Positions 16,113 through 23,456 of a stretch of DNA of 26,588 bases are shown piece after piece. Position numbers and translations under genes: made by a program. The notes under the pieces were generated by a model, which made no database searches, was not told the origin of the DNA, and saw only the letters and a program-made list of their open reading frames with translations. Source of the DNA: Elusimicrobiota bacterium (GTDB lineage: Bacteria; Elusimicrobiota; Elusimicrobia; Elusimicrobiales; UBA9959); the NCBI GenBank assembly GCA_030639665.1, contig DAOWCC010000006.1, positions 1 through 26,588 on the forward strand, in the 5' to 3' direction. Each line of letters begins with the position of its first letter. Within the stretch, counting starts at the first letter, position 1.

Positions 16113-17134
16113 AGTCTCTTGTAATTCTATCGGTTGTTTCGATATTGAGTTTTACTGCGGTGGGACAAACAGTTTCTGCGCAGGAACTCTCCAATGATTC
16201 TAAGTATTTTGAGTCTTTGACGGAAGTTTCGCTATTCAGTAAAAATAATGTTGTTGAGTCGCAATCAGAGTATTCGTTGAAATGGAACGGCAGTGGTTTT
16301 GTTTGTCAAAATCAGGAAGGAAAAATAGGATATAATTCAATTGATATAGAAGAATTAAAATCCGGAAAACAGGGAATTTGCGCCGATTTATACGGAGCGA
16401 ATTTGAAAGGATTAAATCTTGAAAAAGCCAATTTGCAAGGCGCATATTTGGTAAAGGCCGATTTGGAAGGCGCTGATTTAAGCGGAGCGAATCTGTTTAA
16501 GGCGAATATGCAAGATTCCAATTTGCGGTCGGCTCATTTTGATGGCGCCAATATGCAAGATGTTGATCTCGCGGAGGCTTATTTATATAAAGCCAGTTTT
16601 AGCGAAGCCAATTTAAAAGGAGCTATTCTTAGAGGAGCCGATTTGGAAAAGGCTGATTTTTTTAAAGCCAATTTGAAGGGAGTTGATTTACAGGAAGCTA
16701 ATATACATAGAGTTAGTTTCATTGATGCCGACTTTGCGGGAGCGAATTTGGAAGGAGTAAGGATGACCGTAACCGACTTGCAAAACCATAATCTCACAGA
16801 AACCCATCTCATGGATGCCGATTTGCACAGAGCCGAATTAGCCGAAGCGTATTTATATAAGGCTAATATGAGAGGAATTGATTTATCCCAGGCTAATCTG
16901 GCGGGAGCCGATTTACAGGAAGCTGATTTGGGAGGGGCGGATTTACAGGGAGCCGATCTCGGTGAAGCCAATCTTCATAAAGCCAGTCTTAGATACGCGG
17001 ATTTGAGAAATGTTGATTTGCAAGATACCACTGTGTCTGAGGTTGATTTTCGCGAATCCGTATATGATAGAAAAACCATTCTTCCTTTTGAAAGAGAAGA
17101 AGCCATTGAAAAAGAAATGGTTTTCATTAACTGA
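16100..17134 (+). CDS. Secreted pentapeptide-repeat protein (344 aa)
   Basis: The TTG at 16100, behind GGGAGGAAAG exactly as in the gene at 15084, gives a clean signal peptide (MKKMKSLVILSVVSILSFTAVG, cleavage probably near VSAQ). The longer open frame upstream lies inside the leader and is rejected. After an N-terminal region with two Cys (GFVCQN and GICADL) come some 45 pentapeptide repeats of the A(D/N)Lxx type from about residue 95 to 330, for example GADLQGADLGEANLHKA. These would fold as a right-handed quadrilateral beta-helix. A few repeats in the middle are degenerate (VRMTVTDLQNHNLTE). Exported pentapeptide proteins are known in cyanobacteria and others, but their function is mostly unclear. 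It is not a gyrase-protecting Qnr type, because it carries a signal peptide and those act in the cytoplasm. Confidence 0.9.
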   Translation: MKKMKSLVILSVVSILSFTAVGQTVSAQELSNDSKYFESLTEVSLFSKNNVVESQSEYSLKWNGSGFVCQNQEGKIGYNSIDIEELKSGKQGICADLYGANLKGLNLEKANLQGAYLVKADLEGADLSGANLFKANMQDSNLRSAHFDGANMQDVDLAEAYLYKASFSEANLKGAILRGADLEKADFFKANLKGVDLQEANIHRVSFIDADFAGANLEGVRMTVTDLQNHNLTETHLMDADLHRAELAEAYLYKANMRGIDLSQANLAGADLQEADLGGADLQGADLGEANLHKASLRYADLRNVDLQDTTVSEVDFRESVYDRKTILPFEREEAIEKEMVFIN

Positions 17135-17160
17135 AGTATGTAAAGTTTATTAAATAAAAA

Positions 17161-17193
17161 CAGCCGCGAAATAATTTCGCGGCTGTTTTTTTT
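17161..17193 (+). terminator. Rho-independent terminator of the pentapeptide gene
   Basis: A perfect 12-bp GC-rich stem, CAGCCGCGAAAT (17161-17172) with ATTTCGCGGCTG (17174-17185), is followed by eight T. The remaining 216 bp before the ABC-F gene are AT-rich with a TTGACG at 17353-17358 that could be a -35 box; nothing else is clear. Confidence 0.92.
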
Positions 17194-17409
17194 GCGGGTG
17201 GCAGTGTTGGATCGCGCCGCGAATTAAATTTTAAATTATAATTTTATATCAACAAAATGATAAAATAGTAAGCAGTGAGTTGTATGAGTGTTAATGGCAA
17301 AGTGATATCAGTTGGAAGAGCAGTAAAAAGGCGCCTAGCCCTTTTGAACTTTTTGACGATTTATCCTCTTTTATCCATTCAATTTAAACTTTAGAGCGAA
17401 ATTTTTTTT

Positions 17410-19203
17410 ATGATTACTATTAGAGATATATATAAATCTTTTGGCCGTCAAACTATTTTTGAAGGGGCCTGTCTTCAAATAAATGATGGAGAACGGTTTG
17501 CTTTAGTCGGGCCTAATGGTTCGGGAAAATCCACTTTATTTAAAATGCTTTTAGGTGAAACCGATATTGATGATGGCGCTATTCAAATAAGCAGAGGTTC
17601 CGATGTTGGTTATCTGCCGCAGGAAAACGCGCCGGTATCTGATAAAACAGTTTTGCAGGAAACTCTTAAAGGCAGTAATGAATGGGACGCGCGTCTTGAA
17701 GCCGAGGCTAAAGCTATTTTGATGGGCTTGGGTTTCAAGGTTGAAGATTTTGAGCGCCGTGTCAGTACTTTAAGCGGCGGCTGGGCAATGCGTGTTGCCA
17801 TGGCTAATTTACTTATTAAAAAACCCACCTTGATGCTTTTGGATGAACCTACCAATCATTTGGATGTTGATTCTCTTTTATGGTTTCAGGATTTCCTGGC
17901 CTCTTATCAGGGAGCGGTATTTGTTATATCCCATGACCGTTCTTTTATAAATACCGTCTGCAGAGCAGTTGTGGCAGTGGCGGATAAAACACTTAAAGTC
18001 TATCATGGCGATTATGAGAATTATCTTGCGCAGAAAGAAGAAGAAGGCGAAAGGCTTAAAGATGCTTGGAAAAGGCAAAAAGAAGAAATAGAGGATATGA
18101 AAGATTTTATAGCCAGAAATCGCGTGCGCGCTTCAACGGCTGCAAGAGCGCAAAGCATGATAAAACGATTGGATAAAATGGAAAGAATTGTTTTGCCGAA
18201 TGAGACGAGGAAAATGAGAATTAAATTTCCTCAGCCTACTAGAACGGGTGTTAGATGTTTGACGCTAAAACAAGTGAATAAAACCTATGATTTAAAAGAC
18301 GGTGGGAAGATTAAGGTTTATCAGGATATTGATTTTGAATTTGAAAGAGGCTGGAAAATGGCCTTTGTCGGCCATAATGGAGCGGGAAAATCCACCTTGC
18401 TTAAAATTCTTGCCGGTGTGGTTAAGCCTGATAGCGGGGAGAGGATTGTCGGTTATAATGTTAAGACGGGTTATTTCTCCCAGCATAGAACCGGCATGTT
18501 AGATCCCGATAAAACCGTATTTGAAGAAGCTTTGGATAATGACAGGATGAATTCCGAATTAATGGTGAGAACCGTTTTGGGAACTTTTCTTTTTCACGGC
18601 GACGATGTGTTTAAAAAAACGGAAGTTTTAAGTGGCGGAGAAAAAAGCAGACTATCTTTGGTTAAACTTTTATTAGACCCGCCCAATATCCTTTTGATGG
18701 ATGAGCCTACCACTCACCTTGATATGCCAAGTGTGGACGCTCTTATTGAAGCGCTTAAAATATATGAAGGCGCGCTTTGTTTTATAAGCCATGATTTATA
18801 TTTTGTTAACGCTTTAGCCAGTCATATCGTTCATATTGAAAATGGCCGTCCCGCTATCTATCCCGGAAATTATGAATATTTCAACCGCAGACAAAAACAG
18901 ATTAAGGCGGAAGAGGAGGGAGATTTTTCTCATGAGAAAAAACTTTCTTTACCTAAACATGAGAAAGGTGTTAATCGTAAGGAATTGCGCAGAATAAAGG
19001 CAATGGAAAGAGACCTCCTGAGGAATAATAAAAAGTTTGAAGCTGAAATTTTAAAGCATAAAAAAGAAATGGAAGTATTGGCTGAAAAGCTTTCAGCTCC
19101 TGAAATTCATAGCGATTATGCGCAGGTTAAAAGCATAGGCGATGAAATTGCCGCATTAAAAAAACAAATAACAGAGAAAGAATCCAAGATAAAGAAAGAT
19201 TAA
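17410..19203 (+). CDS. ABC-F family ATPase (ribosome-associated translation factor)
   Basis: Two ATP-binding cassettes on one chain without membrane segments define ABC-F. Cassette 1 has Walker A GPNGSGKS (34-41), signature LSGGWAMR (from 121) and Walker B LMLLDEPTNHLD (Asp145, Glu146). Cassette 2 has GHNGAGKS (321-328), LSGGEKSR (from 407) and LLMDEPTTHLD (Asp431, Glu432). Between them lies the charged helical P-site linker (about 200-265: EEEGERLKDAWKRQKEEIEDMKDFIARNRVRASTAARAQ in part). A C-terminal coiled coil extends from about 520. These proteins bind the ribosomal E site and rescue or regulate stalled ribosomes; some confer antibiotic resistance. The subgroup (Uup, YdiF/YheS, resistance type) cannot be fixed by eye; the C-terminal coil favours Uup/YdiF-like. 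Twenty-two bases separate it from typA, so the two are likely co-transcribed. Confidence 0.92.
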   Translation: MITIRDIYKSFGRQTIFEGACLQINDGERFALVGPNGSGKSTLFKMLLGETDIDDGAIQISRGSDVGYLPQENAPVSDKTVLQETLKGSNEWDARLEAEAKAILMGLGFKVEDFERRVSTLSGGWAMRVAMANLLIKKPTLMLLDEPTNHLDVDSLLWFQDFLASYQGAVFVISHDRSFINTVCRAVVAVADKTLKVYHGDYENYLAQKEEEGERLKDAWKRQKEEIEDMKDFIARNRVRASTAARAQSMIKRLDKMERIVLPNETRKMRIKFPQPTRTGVRCLTLKQVNKTYDLKDGGKIKVYQDIDFEFERGWKMAFVGHNGAGKSTLLKILAGVVKPDSGERIVGYNVKTGYFSQHRTGMLDPDKTVFEEALDNDRMNSELMVRTVLGTFLFHGDDVFKKTEVLSGGEKSRLSLVKLLLDPPNILLMDEPTTHLDMPSVDALIEALKIYEGALCFISHDLYFVNALASHIVHIENGRPAIYPGNYEYFNRRQKQIKAEEEGDFSHEKKLSLPKHEKGVNRKELRRIKAMERDLLRNNKKFEAEILKHKKEMEVLAEKLSAPEIHSDYAQVKSIGDEIAALKKQITEKESKIKKD

Positions 19204-19225
19204 TTTCCCAGAGGAAAAGATATTT

Positions 19226-21052
19226 ATGACAAACACTGATAAACGCAGAAATAATTTACGCAATATAGCGATAATAGCCCATGTCGACCACGGTAAAACA
19301 ACATTGCTGGATGCTATGCTTCGCCAAACTGGAGCATTTGCGGATAAAACGGGAGAGGTTACAGATTGTATTATGGATTCCAATGACCTTGAAAGAGAAA
19401 GAGGTATAACCATACTTTCAAAAAATACTTCTGTTAAATATGGCGATACTACTATTCACATTGTGGATACTCCCGGTCACGCCGATTTTGGCAGTGAAGT
19501 GGAAAGAATACTTAGAATGGTTGACGGCGTGATATTGATGGTGGATGCCATGGAAGGACCTATGCCTCAAACAAGATTTGTTCTTAAAAAATCTTTAGAT
19601 TTAAAAATGAACCCTATAGTTGTTATAAACAAAATAGATAAACCAAATTGCGACCCTCACGCGGCTTTGGATAAAGTGTTTACCCTTTTTATGGAATTGG
19701 GCGCTAATGACGCACAATTAGATTTTCCCGTGCTTTATGCTGTTGGAAAAGACGGTTGGGCCTCAGAAGATTTGGAAGTAAAAACCGATAATTTAGATAC
19801 CCTATTTAAGGTAATTATAGACCATGTTCCCGCGCCTCTTGATAAGGATGATGAGCCGCTTAGAATGTTGGTGACTATGCTTGACTATTCAAGTTATACC
19901 GGCAGAATTGGCATAGGTAGAATTTTTCAGGGGAAAGTTTTAGGCGGAGAGACAATATCAATGGGCTCAAGTCTTGATAAAACGCCCGTTAAAAGAAAAA
20001 TAGTGGATTTAATGGGGTTTTATGGTCTTAACAGAGTTCCTCTTAAAAGCGCGCATTCCGGCGATATAATCGCCATGAGCGGCCTTGAAGGAATTGAAGT
20101 TGGCGATACTGTTTCTTCTCTTGATGCCCCTGGTGTTCTTCCCACACTTGAAATTGAACAGCCGACAATTTCTATGGAGTTCTTTCCAAATGACAGTATT
20201 TTTTCCGGGCGTGAGGGAAAGTTTGTAACCGTAACTCAAATTAGAGACAGATTATTTCGAGAACAACATACTAATGTTGGTTTGAAGGTTGAAGAATTAT
20301 CCACTGGCGGGTTTAAAGTTTCAGGCAGAGGGGAATTGCATTTATCAATTTTAATTGAAACCATGCGTCGCGAGGGTTTTGAACTTGCCGTCTCCAGAAT
20401 GGTGGTTATTAAACACATGGAAAACGGTGTGATGGTGGAACCTATGGAGTTTTTGGTTTTGGACGCGCCCACGGAATTTCAAGGAGCTGTAATAGAAGCT
20501 TTGGGACGGCGCGGAGCAAAAATGAAAAATATGGAAGCCGGAAATATTGGCCGGGTTAAACTTGAATATACAATCGCTTCCAGATCTTTGATAGGTTTTA
20601 AGTCGGAATTTTTAACTTTAACAAAAGGCAATGGCCTTATGTATCATAACTTTCATGGTTATATGCCTGAGGATAATGTTCAACCGCCAAAAAGAAACGG
20701 TGTTTTTATAGTCAAGGAAACCGGAAAAACCGCCTCTTATGCTATTAATGCTTTGCAGGACCAGGGAAAGTTTTTTGTGGGGGGCTCAGAGGCAGTGTAT
20801 GCGGGACAGATAGTTGGGGAAAATTGCAGAGATAATGATTTGGTGGTAAATCCCTGTAAAGAAAAGAAACAAACCAATATGAGGCAATCTGCGGCGGATG
20901 CGGCTATAATTTTAGTGCCGCCCATAAGAATGAGTTTGGAACAATCTATTGAGTATGTAGGCGATGATGAGTTTGTGGAAATTACGCCCAAGAGCTTAAG
21001 GCTCAGAAAGAAAATATTAGATCACACAGTCCGCAAAAGAAGCGAGAAATAA
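19226..21052 (+). CDS. typA: Ribosome-associated GTPase BipA/TypA
   Basis: The 608-aa length and all GTPase boxes fit BipA: G1 AHVDHGKTT (18-26), the switch motif ERERGITILSKN, G3 DTPGHADFGSEVERIL, and G4 NKIDK. EF-G-like domains III and V and the BipA-specific C-terminal domain follow (GRRGAKMKNMEAG, EFLTLTKGNGLMYHNFHGY, and near the end SIEYVGDDEFVEITPKSLRLRK). BipA binds the ribosome A site and assists 50S assembly and growth under cold or stress. The ATG at 19226 lies 5-10 bases after GAGGAAAAG. Together with the upstream ABC-F gene it forms a translation-factor operon. It converges on the 5S rRNA candidate, 28 bp downstream on the opposite strand. Confidence 0.97.
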   Translation: MTNTDKRRNNLRNIAIIAHVDHGKTTLLDAMLRQTGAFADKTGEVTDCIMDSNDLERERGITILSKNTSVKYGDTTIHIVDTPGHADFGSEVERILRMVDGVILMVDAMEGPMPQTRFVLKKSLDLKMNPIVVINKIDKPNCDPHAALDKVFTLFMELGANDAQLDFPVLYAVGKDGWASEDLEVKTDNLDTLFKVIIDHVPAPLDKDDEPLRMLVTMLDYSSYTGRIGIGRIFQGKVLGGETISMGSSLDKTPVKRKIVDLMGFYGLNRVPLKSAHSGDIIAMSGLEGIEVGDTVSSLDAPGVLPTLEIEQPTISMEFFPNDSIFSGREGKFVTVTQIRDRLFREQHTNVGLKVEELSTGGFKVSGRGELHLSILIETMRREGFELAVSRMVVIKHMENGVMVEPMEFLVLDAPTEFQGAVIEALGRRGAKMKNMEAGNIGRVKLEYTIASRSLIGFKSEFLTLTKGNGLMYHNFHGYMPEDNVQPPKRNGVFIVKETGKTASYAINALQDQGKFFVGGSEAVYAGQIVGENCRDNDLVVNPCKEKKQTNMRQSAADAAIILVPPIRMSLEQSIEYVGDDEFVEITPKSLRLRKKILDHTVRKRSEK

Positions 21053-21080
21053 GAAGGAGCGTCTTACATAGGTATAGCAT

Positions 21081-21204
21081 GGTTGGCAGTTGCATTTACT
21101 CGCATGACCATGGTCGCTTAGTACTGCGCCATTCCGTATCTCACCCTCCTGCATGGCCAAGTCGGGTTCCGAACGGCCCTGCTTAGCAAACGCAACTACC
21201 AACT
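21081..21204 (-). rRNA. Candidate 5S rRNA gene, stand-alone
   Basis: Read on the minus strand, the ends form helix I: GTTGGTAGTTGC (5', + 21192-21203) with GCAACTGCCAAC (3', + 21082-21093). The 3' third matches 5S closely: an AGTACT loop-E strand, a GACC/GGTC hairpin, CATGCGAGTAAATG and AACTGCCAACC, compared with CATGCGAGAGTAGG and AACTGCCAGGC in E. coli. Middle pieces GCCGTTC/GAATGGC (helix II) and CCATGC (loop C) also align. The length (about 122 nt) is right. A TATGAT -10 box (+ 21209-21214) puts the start at about 21203. The 5' third deviates, with a small extra hairpin after helix I. No 23S gene lies within several kb upstream, so the gene is unlinked from the large rRNA gene. Confidence 0.68.
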
Positions 21205-21304
21205 CTTTATCATAAATTTTTATAGAAATAGCCCACCACCCATTTAAGATAAATCCGAATTATCCCTCTTTATTCATAATGAGAGAAACTTTCCCTAATA
21301 AAAT

Positions 21305-21334
21305 TTGATATCAAAAAATATTTTGTAATATATT
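21305..21334 (+). promoter_or_regulatory. Candidate promoter of the secreted nuclease gene
   Basis: TTGATA (21305-21310), an 18-base spacer and TATATT (21329-21334) are followed by a GGGAG ribosome site at 21354-21358, six bases before the ATG. It is divergent from the 5S promoter, with about 90 bp between the two. Confidence 0.5.
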
Positions 21335-21364
21335 TAAAAATAAGGGTTTCTTTGGGAGAATTAC

Positions 21365-22168
21365 ATGAAAAAAAATATGCTTAAGATTTTTATATCTTTA
21401 TTTGTGGGTATTATTGCTTTATTTCAATTTTCCTCGTATTTGTGCGCTGAGGATTTGCAGGTATTTAAAAACGGAAGACTAATGAGTAATCCGGCAAATG
21501 ACGGCGACAGTTTTTTTGTATATTCCAATGGAAAAAATATTCATATAAGATTATATTATGTCGATTGTCCGGAAATTTCAGCCAATTTAAAAAACAATTC
21601 TGCCGAAGAGCAAACACATTATTTCGGTTTTGAGTATTCCAGCGAGACTGTGCGCTTGGGTGAAGAAGCAAGAATATTCGTGAAAGATGTTTTAACTCAG
21701 CCTTTTACCATCCATACGGCTTTTGAGAAGACCCTCGGCAAGTCATTGATGGGGCGCGTTTATGCTTTTGTTACTACCGCCGATGGAAACGACTTGGGCT
21801 ATTTGCTTGTTAAAAACGGATATGCCCGCGTGAGCGGAAAAGGAAGAAAAACTCCCAGAGGAATATCCGAAGAGAAAATGCTTGAGACTTTGCGTAAAGT
21901 TGAAAAGTCCACCATATTAAAACAGACTAAAATCAAGACAGAGAGTAATTCGGAAAAAATCAAAGTAAAGGATTTTCACCAATTGGTTACTATAAATACC
22001 GCTACCAGGGAAGAGTTAGAAGGTATTAAAGGAATAGGTCCTGTTATAGCCGGAAGAATTATAGCCGGACGGCCTTATGAACGCGTGGATGAGCTCATTA
22101 GAGTAAAAGGGATTGGACCAAAAAAACTTAAACGGTTGCGCCGTTATCTTACAGTAATTAAGAAATAA
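21365..22168 (+). CDS. Secreted thermonuclease-like protein with C-terminal helix-hairpin-helix DNA-binding region
   Basis: A signal peptide (MKKNMLKIFISLFVGIIALF, cleavage near SYLCA|ED) is followed by a staphylococcal-nuclease (SNase) OB fold. Catalytic residues align: Arg62 and Glu70 in IRLYYVDCPE (the counterparts of Arg35 and Glu43 of staphylococcal nuclease), Asp67, and Arg131 in GRVYAFVTT (Arg87). NDGDSF supplies the first calcium-side Asp. After a charged linker (160-205), residues 207-262 form a ComEA-like double helix-hairpin-helix: INTATREELEGIKGIGPVIA and VKGIGPKKLKRL. The protein should therefore bind DNA without sequence preference and cleave DNA or RNA outside the cytoplasmic membrane. 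ComEA-type modules occur in DNA uptake, so a role in nutrient DNA use or transformation is possible. It is transcribed alone, divergent from the 5S candidate. Confidence 0.85.
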   Translation: MKKNMLKIFISLFVGIIALFQFSSYLCAEDLQVFKNGRLMSNPANDGDSFFVYSNGKNIHIRLYYVDCPEISANLKNNSAEEQTHYFGFEYSSETVRLGEEARIFVKDVLTQPFTIHTAFEKTLGKSLMGRVYAFVTTADGNDLGYLLVKNGYARVSGKGRKTPRGISEEKMLETLRKVEKSTILKQTKIKTESNSEKIKVKDFHQLVTINTATREELEGIKGIGPVIAGRIIAGRPYERVDELIRVKGIGPKKLKRLRRYLTVIKK

Positions 22169-22229
22169 TCGTATAGATGTTTTTCGATATTTACTCGTAG
22201 GACCATAGTTTTCTAGCGGTTTAGGATTG

Positions 22230-22423
22230 AGATTATGGGTAAAGTTTTGCACTCTCTCCGTACAGGTTTTATATTAAAGTGGTCTTCAAATTTTTCGTCA
22301 GCTCCGGAACTCAGTCGAAAACAATGTTTTCTCCTTCAAACATCCTCGCTGTTCCGGAGGAATTTGCTGCAAATTCTTGACCAAAAACCTAAAGTCGTTC
22401 GCCACAAATCTTTACCCTAATCT
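22230..22423. repeat. 194-bp fold-back (long imperfect hairpin) element
   Basis: The 423-bp gap between two genes is mostly filled by one fold-back. From outside inwards, 22230-22244 pairs with 22410-22423 (14 bp, one bulged T); AGGTTTT (22264-22270) with AAAACCT (22384-22390); TGGTC (22280-22284) with GACCA (22379-22383); and CTCCGGAAC (22302-22310) with GTTCCGGAG (22351-22359). A small GAAAAC/GTTTTC hairpin sits in the apical region. The pairs nest in order, as expected for a single structured RNA or a decayed miniature inverted-repeat element. It is unrelated in sequence to the element at 7962. Small open frames inside it do not look coding. The flanks 22169-22229 and 22424-22510 show nothing clear. 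Confidence 0.55.
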
Positions 22424-22514
22424 CTTTGTTATTATTTTTTATAGAGTGTGTCCACGCCCTAATTATAGCTTGAATTACCCAGCCCCTCGTAGGGAGAGGA
22501 ACTTCTTTATATAT

Positions 22515-22544
22515 TTGACAAATGTTATAGTGAAGTGATAGATT
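22515..22544 (+). promoter_or_regulatory. Candidate promoter of the nuclease/CYTH operon
   Basis: A perfect TTGACA (22515-22520) is followed after 17-18 bases by ATAGAT/TAGATT (22538-22544). The -10 box is poor, so the call is tentative. The ribosome site GAGGGGA lies before the ATG at 22592. Confidence 0.4.
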
Positions 22545-22591
22545 TAATGTGTAATTAATGAACGAATTGTACAATAAGAGGGGAAAATAAT

Positions 22592-23455
22592 ATGCCGATG
22601 ACTTATGTTAAACATGAAACAATATCTTTAAAAAATAATTCTGAGTTTAATGAAAAATGGGTTCAAGAAATTATTGCTAATGATTCATCAATTCTTGGTT
22701 TAGGTGATTTGATATTAAAAGATAAAGAAAGAATTCAACCACATGCGGGAAGACTTGATTTGCTTCTTCAAGATAAAGATTCTAGTAAAAGGTGGGAAGT
22801 TGAAATTCAATTGGGAAAAGTAGATGAAAGTCATATTATAAGAACCATTGAGTATTGGGATATTGAAAGGAAAAGATATCCGCAATATGAACATTGTGCT
22901 GTTATTGTAGCTGAGGATATCACAAGTAGATTTCTTAATGTGATTAGTCTTTTTAATGGGGCAATTCCGTTGATAGCCATTCAAATGAATGCGGTTAAAA
23001 TTGGTGAGAGTGTTTCTTTGATTTTTACTAAGGTTTTAGATCAAACAGTAATTGGATTAGAGGATGAGGAAGAAGATAAAGAAGTCACTGATAGAAATTA
23101 TTGGGAACAAAAATGGGGAACCAAGGCAACGGTGGCAATGGCTGATGAAATTCTCAAGTTGATAAATACTTTTTCGTCGGAGTTAGAACTTAAATATAAT
23201 AAATTTTATATTGGTCTTGCGAGTAATGGACAACCAAATAATTTCGCTATTTTCAGACCACAAAAAAGTGGTATACGATTAGAACTAAGAATAAATAAAT
23301 CTGAAGATCTTGAGCAGAAAATAGACTCAGTAGGTTTAGACATGCTTGATTATGATTCAAGATGGGGGAGATATAGAATCAAGCTTAATAATGAATCCAT
23401 AGACAAAAATAAAGATTTTCTGATTGAGCTTTTACAGAACGCTTATCAAAAATAA
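22592..23455 (+). CDS. PD-(D/E)XK nuclease-like protein (287 aa)
   Basis: Residues 50-90 carry the restriction-endonuclease-fold signature. GRLDLLLQD provides Asp56, and 15 residues later WEVEIQLG gives Glu71-x-Gln73, with HIIRTIEYWD helix after it. This resembles DUF91/NucS-like and related nucleases, in which the last position is Lys or Gln. An N-terminal helix (EFNEKWVQEIIANDSSILGLGDL) precedes, as in those families. The C-terminal part (about 150-287) has ATVAMADEILKLINTF and a domain that includes GRYRIKL, reminiscent of the small domain often fused to such nucleases. It is cytoplasmic, with no signal peptide. Compared with its neighbours it uses fewer GC-ending codons and has few GCG or CGC, which hints at transfer. 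The CYTH gene starts one base after its stop. Confidence 0.7.
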   Translation: MPMTYVKHETISLKNNSEFNEKWVQEIIANDSSILGLGDLILKDKERIQPHAGRLDLLLQDKDSSKRWEVEIQLGKVDESHIIRTIEYWDIERKRYPQYEHCAVIVAEDITSRFLNVISLFNGAIPLIAIQMNAVKIGESVSLIFTKVLDQTVIGLEDEEEDKEVTDRNYWEQKWGTKATVAMADEILKLINTFSSELELKYNKFYIGLASNGQPNNFAIFRPQKSGIRLELRINKSEDLEQKIDSVGLDMLDYDSRWGRYRIKLNNESIDKNKDFLIELLQNAYQK

Positions 23456-23456
23456 T

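Noticed and set aside
16312..16971. Long open frames on the minus strand opposite the pentapeptide repeats
   Set aside because: They mirror the repeat codons of the real gene (Ser/Ala/Lys/Pro-rich, periodic) and have no ribosome site or signal; they are shadows.
21081..21204. Reading the structured segment after typA as SRP RNA, tmRNA or a MITE
   Set aside because: The SRP apical GGAA/GCAG loop and tmRNA tRNA-like ends are missing, whereas the 5S 3' third, helix I and promoter spacing fit.
22016..22420. Short open frames on both strands in and beside the 194-bp fold-back
   Set aside because: They lack ribosome sites, overlap the nuclease 3' end or the hairpin arms, and read as low-information peptides.
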